Below are positions 1-10,403 of a stretch of DNA of 64,000 nucleotides, in pieces. Every line of letters begins with the position of its first letter. Position 1 is the stretch's first letter. The position numbers and the translations under genes were made by a program. Origin of the DNA: Typhlomys cinereus (taxonomy: Eukaryota; Chordata; Mammalia; Rodentia; Platacanthomyidae); contig JALPQD010000390.1 of assembly GCA_023101885.1 (NCBI GenBank), positions 1,909,257-1,973,256 of the forward strand, written 5' to 3'. The notes under the pieces are model-generated. The model did not search any database. It saw nothing but the letters and a program-made list of their open reading frames with translations, and was not told where the DNA came from.

Positions 1-316
1 CTGCCTGAGATTGTTTTAACTGCTCTATGTCTATTTTTGTTTCTTGAACTATTTTTCTCAACTCCTCCAAGTGTCTGTTGTGTTCCTATTCAAAGTGGTT
101 GATGCAGGTTTTCAACTTCTCTTGGATTTCCTCTTTCATAGTATTGATCATGATAATGATCATGCTTTGAAAGTGATTATCTTAGGTCTGGCTTTCTTGG
201 ATATTATCTGTGAATTTGTTCTGGTTGGAATCCATCATTATGGAGTTAATTCTTTCAGTGGGAGATTTGTCTTCCTGGTTTTTGTTTCTCATGGATCTGC
301 ACTTTGACTTGGGCAT
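1..316 (-). pseudogene. L1 ORF1 N-terminal part, broken
   Basis: ORF1p is the RNA-binding coiled-coil chaperone of L1. The ATG is the complement of 314-316 and begins Met-Pro-Lys-Ser-Lys-Cys. About 43 codons in, a CAG-ACC context is followed by TAA, where the L1 at 30758 has CAA, so the frame is closed by a point mutation near 184. Recognisable coiled-coil coding sequence continues past the stop to the window edge. Confidence 0.7.
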
Positions 317-1163
317 TGCTGTTTTGTCTCTTAAGGCCTTTCAGTTTCTGTGTGTTTTTGACTGAACTGATTCAGTTGGTGTTATTACACTTGGGCAGTT
401 ATTACTAGTGCTTGCCTTGGAGTTGGGTTAGTTTGTCTGTTGTTAGCATTATTTCCTAGATGAGGCTACTAGGCTGTTAAGTCAGGTTAAGTAGACAGGG
501 GGTGAATATTAGTATGATAGTGCACTTTTATGTTTTAGTATCTTGGTGATATGTGAGGATGAGTGGTATAATACCTGGAGTTGTATATATTTTTGGGGTG
601 GTTGTGGGGAAAATTTAAATTACAGTGATTAATACTAGAAAGGAGCAGTATGGTAACAGAGAAGGTTTACTTATCTTTGTGCTGGATGTGAAGAATCTCT
701 CTCCCATGTGATAGGATGATTTTAGAGGACTTCAAATGTATGGTCTTTGTCCCTTAAAGCTTTGCTTGAGTTTCTCTTTGGACTCTGTTGAATTCTGAGT
801 AGCAGTGTGTCTTCCGTGGGCCATGAGCGAGGGTCCCCAGTGGGCCGGAGAGGCAGAGGGGCTGATAGTGATGGCAGCACTCTTCACTTGAACCTGGGAC
901 TTGGCTTAGTGTCCCACCCAAGCTTTAGGGATGGAGGACCATGAGCAAGTCCTGTCCAGATTGAGCCACCAGGTGGGCAGGAGGAACAAAGGGGCTGAGA
1001 CCCAGGGCATGGCCCAAGCAAACCTGAGGCAGCCTGGGTGTTGCTCAGGCTGGCTGATGGGAGGAGCTGGGACAAGGGGCGACCTGGGGGCTGTTGGAAC
1101 TCATCTGGGATGGAGGACCAGGAGCGAGTCCTGTCCTGATGGGGGGGGCAGGCAGATGGGTGG
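1..1163 (-). mobile_element. L1 5' part: start of ORF1 plus long 5'UTR
   Basis: Read on the minus strand, the segment carries the beginning of an L1 ORF1 (about 316 down to the window edge) preceded by roughly 850 bp of 5'UTR. It aligns by eye with the ORF1 starts of the L1 at 9318-15818 and the L1 at 30758-37250. The distal 5'UTR (about 815-1163) is GC-rich and carries tandem-like units: a 'gatggaggacca' motif followed by 'gtcctgtcc' recurs at 929 and 1110, about 181 bp apart. A weaker 'ccatgagcgagg' relative sits near 821. Such monomers are known in rodent L1 promoters. The 3' part of the element lies beyond base 1. Confidence 0.8.
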
Positions 1164-1754
1164 GTGATTTTTTTTTCTTGGACATGGTTGTGTGATTACT
1201 ATTAATAGTTGTTTTGAATTCAGATAATTGAAATATGTAATTCCTCAAGTACATTATCACATGCGTGTTCAGTGCTATTAGGAAGACTTTCTGGCAACCC
1301 AAATTTTCATTTTATCTCAGTGATGTGAGCGACAAAAAGGAAGTGCATTTTGATAGCTAAGCTTCAGATGTAAAAGATGATTAAGAAGAAAAATATGTCA
1401 ATGTTAATTAGTTATTTCACTAAAGCCTCTTAGTTCATTTAAATTTTTTAAATGCTTGCATTATGATTAGCAGCTACCTACGTCATTTGGTTCTTATGAG
1501 GACTGAGGTGGTGAAAAAAAGCCCTTAGAAATTTGTTTGGTGGATGGTATTAGCTTCATGTTTCTCAGTTCTCTTTCACAACTACAATAGTATTTAAATA
1601 GTGAGCCTACATTTAACATCTTTTAATCACTCTTAATGGTGCAAAATGCAATCTACAATACTTAATGGTGACAGCTCAAAATGAGTAAAAAAGCAGAGTG
1701 GACTCATTGTAAACAACTCATCACTTTCTTATGCTTGGTAGAAATATCAGAATA
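1164..1754. other. AT-rich intergenic sequence
   Basis: No gene, RNA gene or confidently named repeat is visible. The only open frames are short and look like chance. Confidence 0.5.
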
Positions 1755-1905
1755 AGAACTAGAGAGATGGGTATGTAATTAAAATGCTTGCAACACAAAC
1801 AAAAGACTTGAGTCTGCATCCGCAGATTCTATGGAAAATATTGGGTTAATGTGGTGCGCTGTATGTGTTTCCAGCTTTGGATGACAGAGAATGGGAATAC
1901 TCAAA
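1755..1905 (+). repeat. Diverged tRNA-derived SINE (B2/B4-like), tentative
   Basis: The stretch starts 'aactagagagatgg', like the head of B2-class SINEs. A poor B-box-like 'gagtctgcatccgcag' and 'gtggtgcg' follow. It is old and too diverged to classify by eye. Confidence 0.35.
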
Positions 1906-2504
1906 GCAAGGTGGTAGGCCAAACTGGTTTGATGAACTTTGAGCTTTATTACAAACCTGATTTAATTACACATATGATGGAAATGTAAGAGGCATTGATT
2001 TACCAAATCAACCTTAGACCTGCACACATGGAAAATTAATAACTCCACATAAAGTTTCTTATCACATCAAACTAATTCCAATTTCACAGAAGAAAGGCTA
2101 CTCTATTTAGATAAAAGTCCCAAATTCCAAAAGCACAACTGAAAATATTTCATTGAGAAAAGGTCCCAGATTCTTCTTTTTCCTTTTTTTCTGGATTTCC
2201 ATCCCATTTTTGTTCAACCTAAATGTCTAGCAAAATTCTGTTGAACAATTTACAGCTTGAATTTAGAAAGATAATTGTAAAAATAACTTCATAATGCTGA
2301 ATATGGATGCTTTAAAATAATAATGGCACCACTTACTTTTAGAATATTCTGATGTCTTATAAACTGTGACTTTAAAGAGGAAAGCAATATATGGTTTTCT
2401 CCACTGATGGCAGAAAATGAGATCACTAAGAAGAAATTGCATAAGTTAGGAATAATAATAGGTTATTATTCGAATTCAGAACACCAAAGAACCTATGTTA
2501 TTCT
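1906..2504. other. AT-rich intergenic sequence
   Basis: No coding potential or clear repeat family is recognised here. Confidence 0.4.
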
Positions 2505-3065
2505 CCTGGAACCAGTCCAGCCAAATCTCTCCCCATCTTATAGCTCAGGGAACCTTGAGGAAGAGGGAGCAGCAAAATTGTAAGAGTGTAAGATGGGGAG
2601 GACCAATGATATGCAAGATACTCCACATAAGTTAGGGTTGCAGCAGCCAGGATTGGACTTTGCCTGACCTACACAAGGGCTGACATGACAGTGACCCCCA
2701 AAGTCTAGCACGGATCACAGGGGAGAAAGCTACAGGCAGTAGGAACCTTAGAGGCAAGGGATTAAACAGTCATAATACAGTGCCCATACTAATGGGGAGC
2801 CCAAACAGGGGCTCCTGGATTTGCCACTGAGTCCTGAACCCTCACTAGGGTGGAGGACTCAAAGGAAGGTTTGGAACACACATAAGTGGATGTTGCAGGG
2901 GATGGGAGGGAGAAAGGGGGAGACAGAGGAAGAGGGGGAGGGAGGGGGTAAAAGGAAGGGTAGGGGAAGAGTGCAATGGGGTAAAACTGGAGAGGGGAAG
3001 AGAGGAGAGGACAGAGTACTTACTGAGCTCACATCATTAGGAAAAAAATAAAATATAGGAGAAAA
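2505..3065 (+). mobile_element. Old L1 3'UTR fragment
   Basis: The block resembles the sense-strand 3'UTR of the local L1s: 'aatctctccccatc', then 'gatatgcaagatactccaca', 'ttagaggcaagggatt', then a long purine tract (about 2895-3015) and an A-rich end near 3040-3065. It is more diverged than the copy at 25323-26293, so it is an older insertion. Confidence 0.75.
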
Positions 3066-3289
3066 AAATACAGTAAACAATTGAAAATATACACAACAAC
3101 ATCCTCTGACCTCCACACTCACATAAGTATGTGTGGGTGTTTATTTTCATTTCTTATATATATATTATATATATATATATATATATATGAATGGATACAT
3201 ATGTAAAAATTTAAAAATTCAAAAGATTATGAATTCCTTAAAATAAATTAAAATTAAAATCACATTGAAATTTCAATGCACCCCGTCAG
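3066..3289. repeat. (TA)n tract in AT-rich sequence
   Basis: An alternating TA run at about 3157-3188 lies in otherwise unassigned AT-rich sequence. Confidence 0.6.
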
Positions 3290-3960
3290 ACAGGTATTCC
3301 TTTATAATGACCATTGCTTGTAATGTTTAACACAAAAGGAAACACTTGCTCATTCCTATTGGTAATGTACAATATTGGAAACACTATGTTGGTCAGTGTG
3401 AGCATTAATCGAAAAAAATGTTAAAAGTAGATCTTTCATATGACACAGCTGTACCACCTCTGGTTATTTAAACAAATGACTCAAGAGTAACAAGTAACCA
3501 AGGAAATCGTATATCAATGTTTATTGGAGCATTATTTACAGTACCTAAGTATTGGGAACATCTAAAGAGTTCAACAGAGGAGTGGGCAAAATGAGAGATA
3601 TGTACATAGTGAAATGCATTTTTGTCAATGAAGAAGAAAAACAAATGCAATTAGAATTAATCAAAAAAAAGTGGAAGAGATCTGTCTCAGATGCACAGTA
3701 ACTGCATTTTTTGTCATACCTATGGTCCAAACATTTTATATTGACACATAAAATTGTCATGCATTTGTGACATGACTATAGAAGTGAAAGTATCTGGGAA
3801 AATATTGAGAAGCAGTTTGTGACTAAGAGGAGAGGAGGAGAGCATTGGGGAAATATGTTACAGCAATATCACATACATATAAAGACACAATCTTACATAA
3901 TTCAGTTTTGTACAAGGGATAAATTGCATTGATGAAAAAGATTTTGAACTGAAAAATTTT
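3290..3960 (+). mobile_element. Ancient L1 fragment: 3' end of ORF2
   Basis: The order of landmarks follows the end of L1 ORF2: 'cttgctcattcctattggtaatg' (the conserved GN-rich stretch), then a region like 'gatccagctgtaccac', then 'tggagcattatttacag', 'attgggaacatctaaagag' and 'gagtgggcaaa'. Identity to the young L1s is low and the frames are broken. This is a different, much older subfamily than its neighbour at 2505-3065. Confidence 0.65.
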
Positions 3961-4508
3961 TTAGGTTATTCAAATAAAATTTTACTGTATTCCTGGTAAC
4001 TAACAGAACCTATATGCTAAATTGAAGAAATACATTTTGGCCAAAATTCTTAGAACACAATAATAGCTATTAACTCTATCATTTTTCAGTTTCTCACTAA
4101 ACAAATCACTCACATTCAAGGAATAATGATATGTCTGGTACATGTTTTATATATATATATACATATATATATATATAACCATTTGGAAATTTAAAGAAAT
4201 AATTCACCAAGGATACTTACGTCTCAAGTCTTAAAAGACTATTCTGGTTATATTATCAACATGAAATACTACACATACTACACACATACCACAATTTTAT
4301 AATACAATTTTTTTATTAAGGCATTAAGCACAGAGGTTAAATTAAATTGCCCATTGTATTTCAGAGCAGAGTAAATTTCAGGATAGTATTCAAAAGTAAC
4401 GAAGACATGTTGTCAATAAGACATGATTAGCATTTCAAAGTACACACCTGACATATTTCTCTGGAGTGTTCTAGAATCATTTGAATATTCCTCCACCAAC
4501 CCACAATG

Positions 4509-5452
4509 CTATGTTTTGCTTAATAATCTTCTCAGTGCCGTAATCACCTCCCTGTTCCGAAGGCTGTATATTATTGGATTGAACATAGGGGTCACTATAG
4601 TGTAGAACAGAGAGAACAGTTCATCAGTGCCTGAGGAATGACTGGACTTTGGCCTGAAGTAGTTAATTGTGGCAGAACCAAAAAACAAAACCACCACCAC
4701 TAGGTGGGAAGAACATGTGGAGAAAGCTTTTGCCCGTCCCTTTGCTGTTGGCAACCTCAGGATAGTGGAAATGATTTTGCCGTAAGAGGCCAGTATCAAC
4801 ATAAAAGGTGCAGCAACAAACAGCACGGCCACTACATAGACCGATAGCTCGTGCACGGAAGTGTCTCCGCAGGCCAGTTTGAGGATGGGGGGTACATCAC
4901 AGAAATAGTGTTCTATTTGATTAGTACTACAGAAGTGCAGAGAGAATACCCAGCATGTCTGCCCTATCTGCACTGGGATGCCACCGAACCAGGAGCCGGC
5001 TGCCAGCTGCGTGCACCTAGTGGGATTCATGACCATAGGGTAGTGCAGAGGGTTACAGATGGCCACGTATCGGTCATAGGACATCACAGCCAGGAGGAAA
5101 CATTCAGTTGCTGCCAGCATGAGAAAGAAACACATTTGGGTGGCACAGGCAAAAGTGAAATGCTTCTGTCTTGAGTATAAATGTTGAAGAGAATCCTAGG
5201 GAGAGTGACTGACACATAACAGATTTCTAGGAATGAAAAGTTTGCCAGGAAAAAATACATGGGCTTCTTCAGTGCAGAGTCCAGTCTGGTTATCACGATG
5301 ATGAGGCTATTTCCAATTAAGACAATGAAGTACAATATGGAGAATATCCCAAAGAGAAACCCTTGGAGGTTGGGCAGCTCAGAGAATCCCAAGAAGACAA
5401 ACCCCATCACTGTGGAAACATTGTCTGCTTCTGAGCCCCCTGTGTGTCTCAT
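4509..5452 (-). pseudogene. Or10ag-like: Olfactory receptor, family 10AG-like, single frameshift
   Basis: Family role: a seven-helix odorant GPCR coupling to Golf in olfactory neurons. The single exon runs from the ATG at 5452 to the stop at 4509 and would give about 314 residues, a normal OR length. Landmarks in order are a glycosylation site NVS at residues 11-13, GN in TM1, PMYFF in TM2, LEICYVSVTLPR, MSYDRYVAIC at the TM3 end, SY in TM5, KAFSTCSSH in TM6 and NPIIYSLRN in TM7. The one defect is a missing base in the A-run at 5151-5154 (TTTT on the coding strand), just before the TM3 cysteine. The two halves lie in different frames: 5452-5152, then 5151-4509. Everything else looks conserved, so this is a very recent pseudogene, a segregating allele or a homopolymer sequencing error. 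Confidence 0.88.
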
Positions 5453-5970
5453 CTGTGGGAATGGTTCAAGCAGAAGTACGATTTACATGCCTGTCTTTGA
5501 CTTGTTATGTATAAATTGCAGATGACATGTTACCTAATTTGCTAATCCCAGAGACCCATGTAATTCTGTCTGGTCTATGAAATTGTGATAAGTTATTTGT
5601 GGCTAGATATATTAAGGAGGAATTTTTTTGTTCGTCTGCTTTATTTTTGGCCAAGGGTTAACTTACCTCTAAATATAATAGAATTCTATTGAGTGTTTAG
5701 AACTCTGTTGAAGCTTGGTGAAATTCTATGAAATTAAAGTTAGACATTTTCAAAATTTTAAATTTGTACAACTTTTACATGAGAACCAGTGTTGGAATTA
5801 ACAATCTTGAGGTGATTTCTTCAGTGGCACTGATGAGTCAAAAGAAATATCACCAGCACCTATAGTTAAGAAAACAAATCTAACAAGAAAATAACGTTTT
5901 TTCAATCTGAATACACATCTATCTATGGTACAAAAGCAATATTAGTAATGGTTTACTTCTGTCCTGCTTT
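5453..5970. other. 5' flank of the OR copy
   Basis: AT-rich sequence upstream of the OR start. OR genes usually have untranslated upstream exons, but none can be recognised here. Confidence 0.4.
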
Positions 5971-5991
5971 TAAGTCATTAACATTCTTTTT

Positions 5992-6344
5992 TATTTTTAT
6001 TTTTTAATTAATTAATTTATTTTTTACACTCATACAAACTTGATAGGTAACCCATTCTCCTTCCTCCCTCCACCCTTCTCTGGATCCCTTTGCTCCGTCC
6101 CCCGTTTTCTCCTTCCTTTCCTCCCATCCCTCCCTTTCTCCCATTGCCCCTCCCTCCCCATCCCTGGAACATCCTTTAGTGTACATGTCAAACTTCCCTC
6201 TGGGTTCTCCTCTCTGATGAGGTATAACGACTCAGTAGCATTACCTAGAGCTCTTTTTTTGTGTTTCTTCTTCAGTATAGGAACAATATTGTGGTTGTTA
6301 ATCCCTTGTTGCTAAGAATCCTAGTGCCTGTGATCCATGCTAGA
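5992..6344 (-). mobile_element. Truncated L1 insertion (3'UTR only) with TSD
   Basis: In minus orientation it has an A-rich tail (the T-rich run from 5992), the conserved end that reads 'actcatacaaactt' on the plus strand, the purine tract, and a 5' break near 6344. A 21-bp direct repeat beginning taagtcattaac flanks it (5971-5991 and 6345-6365). It is a classic 5'-truncated target-primed insertion. Confidence 0.92.
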
Positions 6345-6365
6345 TAAGTCATTAACATTCTTTTT

Positions 6366-8759
6366 AATTATCCTTATTCTGCTGAGTTCATTGGCTCCAT
6401 TCTGTTTATACCATTTTGTCTCATTGTGTGGAATCACGTGTGACTATGTAGCTATACACCTTCTCATAACATCTTTCTTACTATATACATGTTACTACAC
6501 AAAGATTATGGTCATGTTATCACTGAATTAGGCCTTTATTAATGTATTATAGGTCACTTTAGTAAATGTATCTCCTTATATAATTGTTTTCATTACTTAT
6601 TAATTTATGTGCATATTAAAAGTTACTAATGTAAGTCCAAGCAGCAAATTCACTGCAAATAGGAGGTAGACCTCCAAACATATTTTCATAAGTATGTATT
6701 ACTGGTGTTCAAGATTTACCAAAACAGAGATGCAAATTGTGAAGGAGCAACAGTTGTGACCAACTTGAATACCATCAAGATTTTTGTGGCAATGGGAAGG
6801 ATGGTAAATACTAATCATATTCCATTTGCAGTTATTTGAAATTAATATCAAAGTATTAAAATATGCACACAATCATCCATAACAGAATAGTTATAGAGAA
6901 ATTTGAGCATGCAACAATTCTACAAAAGTGCAGAAATTATTAAGAAGGCTGTGCAATGATTTAATCGACACAGAAGTATTCAACTTTTGCAGTTGCTTTA
7001 CTACACAATAGAAGTGTTTGCTTTTGTTTAATTTATGCAGTACAATCTGAAACTCATTACATAGAGAATTATTAGGTCCTTTGTTTGAATAATTTCATTG
7101 AAGACTAGCAAGTGTTGTGGACTCAATAATTAATTATTAAAACATTGTGTTTAGGATCTGATATACTCAATGTTATCTTGAAAACAAATACATATTATCC
7201 TTCTCTCAATTATATTTAATGTTAATTTCTTTGCTCATTGTGTACACCATTACTATCATTATCCACTCTCTAAGTATATTTATAAATTGAACCACAGCTA
7301 CTTTTAGAAGCATAGTAGGCAAAATAAAACAGGGAAATCAAAAATTCACTTCCTTTATATCCACAGTGATCAAATTCTCTTTTTGTTTCCTTCCTTCCTT
7401 CCGTCCTTCCTTCCTTCCTTCTGTCTTTCCTTCCTTCCTTCTGTCCTTCTTTCTTTCCTTCCTTTGTTTATATTTTTGCTTTTGGAGTGACGTTTTCAAA
7501 AATGGATTTGCAAATCAATGAATAATTGAATTCATCTTTATGGAAATGACAGATTAATAAAGAGATATTGCCATTATATAAGTGTGTAATAATCATCTTT
7601 CTACTATGTTTTTGTGGTTCTATACTCTATGACTAAGCTATCCTGTCAGCTCATTTAAATATATTTTAAGCAAAATCACTATTAAAAATATTCTTTAAAT
7701 AAATTAAATATTGTTGTTTGATGGTCTCAAACTTCTGTTTAAATTGAGGAGGAAGGCATTTTATGCAAATGTAGACACTCATATTCAAGTGCTTTCTGTT
7801 CATATAAGTGGTGTCCCTTTGATATATTGATTTTTATAGAGATGTTAGTATTGCACCAAACATGTTGTACATTTAGCATAGTGTTTATATTTCTCTGGAT
7901 AAATTTATGAAAAAAATTGAATTCTAGGCATTAGACATAGATATGGTTACCTGAATTCAGGAAATATTTTTCTTTCTTGTGGCAAAAAGTCTGAAAGAAA
8001 AAATTGAATTTAGGATAATATATCACCAATATTTTTTAGTACATTCATTACATATCTTAATGATTTAAAAACTCAAGAGTTTCTTTGTTAGGAATTGAAT
8101 GTAAACTCATTCCAATCATGTTCAAGCAACCTTTTCTTATATATTATGCTTAGATGGGATTTTTTGAAGTATGATATTCAAATCTAACACATGTGGAACA
8201 CATTGGTACATGCTTAATAGAAAACAATGGCTTTATACATTTGAACATTGATTTAAAAATCTTTAACAAATTATTTATATATTAAAATGATTCTACTTTT
8301 GATTCTTATAAAAAAGAGAAAAAAGTCAAAGGAGACTTTGAATATTTTTTTAAAAATAAAACATGATTTCTTTTTAGTAGTTTGCATAATTTCTCCTCTA
8401 ATAATAATATAAAAATAAAATAAAAATAAAAGTCAGTTTGAAATTATTCAATGTCATTAATTTTGTCTGTGTTTGGAATTAGTCTAAATATAACACTTAC
8501 CTATCTTGATTTATTAAAGGCAGAAAGTTTGTTTAGTTAACAAGAAGAACTTTCTTTATTTGAGATAGACACTGAAGACCTTCAGTATATTATAGTGTAA
8601 AAGCACACAATACTATTTAAACAGGTAATATTTTCTGCCCTGGGGACAAATACCTTTCCCATGTCACTTTCTGGTGTAAGAAAATCATTTCTATTGCCAT
8701 TAAAGAGTTGAGTTAACAAAATTAAAATTAATTAAAAATAAATCTGGATCTACTATTCT
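6366..8759. other. Long AT-rich intergenic stretch
   Basis: No gene is visible. A degenerate (TTCC)n microsatellite lies at about 7388-7464, and nothing else is classifiable by eye. Confidence 0.5.
7388..7464. repeat. (TTCC)n microsatellite, interrupted
   Basis: Repeated ttcc units broken by ccgt and ctgt variants over about 77 bp. Confidence 0.9.
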
Positions 8760-9113
8760 AACCTTCACTGGCTTCTAGCAGTAAGAAGAAGAACATTTGG
8801 GTGGCACAAACCAAAAGTGAAATGCTTCTATCCTGAGTGCAGATGTTGAAGAGAATCTAGGAAGAGTGACTGACACATAACAGATTTCCAGAGATGAAAA
8901 ATTTGCCAGGAAAAAATACATGGGATTCTGTAGAGCAGAGTCCAGTCTTCTTGTCACAATGACGAAGCTATTTCCAATTAAGATAATCAAGTACTTTATG
9001 GACAACATCCCAAAGAGAAATCCTTAATTGTTGGGCTGTTCAGAGAATGCCAGGAGAACAAACTTCATTATCACAGAGGCATTGTCTGCTTCTGTGTTCT
9101 CTGCATGCCTCAT
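8760..9113 (-). pseudogene. Or10ag-like: Olfactory receptor 10AG-like, 5' fragment
   Basis: From an ATG at 9113 (MRHA...) the fragment parallels the copy at 4509-5452. It keeps a glycosylation site (NAS), GN in TM1, NPMYFF in TM2 and LEICYVSVTLPR. It has an in-frame TAA about 30 codons in, and a one-base loss after the VTLPR codons shifts the frame. Homology stops in TM3 (an MFFFLLLEAS-like stretch ending near 8765), so five of the seven helices are missing. It is closest to the 4509-5452 copy in the N-terminus and appears to be its local duplicate. Confidence 0.85.
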
Positions 9114-9303
9114 CTACGGAAATATTTAGCCACAAGTACATTTTCTTTTCATGTGTTTCAACTTTTTATCTCATTTGTAAAATAATTATCACATACCCTC
9201 AAATTTACAAATTCTGTAGAATAAAAAAAATCTGTTTCTGAAAAACTCAGAAATGATGTGAACTTATATTCTTAAATACCAAGTATATTTATGAGGAAAA
9301 TAA

Positions 9304-9317
9304 GTGATTCTGTTTTC
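9304..9317. repeat. L1 target-site duplication, left copy
   Basis: gtgattctgttttc at 9304-9317 is repeated exactly at 15819-15832. The pair delimits the L1 between them. Confidence 0.95.
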
Positions 9318-10239
9318 TTTTTTTTCTAACATTTTTTATTATTATTTCCACTCATATAAACTTAGTAGGTACACCGGGTCCCTCCCTCTCTCCTCCTCCC
9401 CCCAAAACCCCTACTCTCCCTCCCCTCACCCCTCTCTCCCCATCCCCCAGTGCCTCCCGCCCCAATTCCCAGAGAGTCCTTTAATATGCATCCCTGACTC
9501 TCCTCTGGGCCCTCCTCTCGAATGACATACAAGGACCCAGTTGCATTTTCCTGAACCCTTTCCCATCTTCCCCTTAAGCATAGGAACACTACTGTGGCTG
9601 CCAATCCCTTGCCTCCAAGGATCTTGGTGCCTTTAGCAGATGCTAGACTTTGTGAGGTCAATAGTGTGTTGGACATTGCTCAGGGCATGCAAAGTCCAAT
9701 TATGATTGCTTAGGCCCTAACTTGTGTGGAATATCTTGCAAATCAATGCTCCTCCCATCCTTTTGCTCTTACACTCTTACCGCCCCCTCTTCCGCAAATG
9801 TCCCTGAGCTTCAGGATGGGGAGAGATTAGTCTGGCCTAGTTCTAGGTGGTTGATATAGAGTCTCTGAAGTTCTGGATTGTGGTTTGTTGATTTTCTTTT
9901 GCCGTTTTGCTGCTCCTGCAATGCCCTTCACTCCATCCTGCTGGGCACTGTATGTCACCCCGTGGCCAGAGACAAAAAGCTGTTAAACTGGAGTCTTATT
10001 ATAAGAGCACATTCAAGGGTAGAAGTAATAAAAGTAGGAAACCTCAGTGAGGGAGGGGTCAATCACCCATTTGCAAAATGGTTACTTTTTATCTGCCAGA
10101 CTATATGCCCTCCCCTTCTGGTGAGATCATACCCCCTTAGTTGTAAATGATCAGGAACGAAACTCTGTGACCTTAACCAGGTGTCACATTACTTACTTGC
10201 AGTCCTTGATGGAGGCCTATTTTCTCTACTGTAACATGG

Positions 10240-10350
10240 TTTCTAATGTGGCCCTCCAACCCCCTCCCTTCTGTTCATAATTTCTAATGTGGCCTTCCCC
10301 ATCCCTCCTGTTCATGTTTCTAATGTGGCCCTACAGCCCCATCCCTGCTG
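10240..10350 (-). repeat. Tandem repeat inside the L1 3'UTR
   Basis: The motif tttctaatgtggcc recurs at about 10240, 10281 and 10317, each time followed by a C-rich stretch and 'ctgttcat' or 'ctgttcaa'. The units are about 36-41 bp. The L1 at 30758-37250 shows only a single equivalent region (around 35975-36040). Confidence 0.8.
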
Positions 10351-10403
10351 TTCAAAATCTTTGCAATTACTGTAGGTAATACATAGATTTACCTATGAGT
10401 GTC

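Noticed and set aside
8775..9008. Shared T-run frameshift as a recurrent inactivation site in all OR copies
   Set aside because: Comparison shows the copies at 8760 and 57235 have other indels; only the 4509-5452 copy is short at the T-run.
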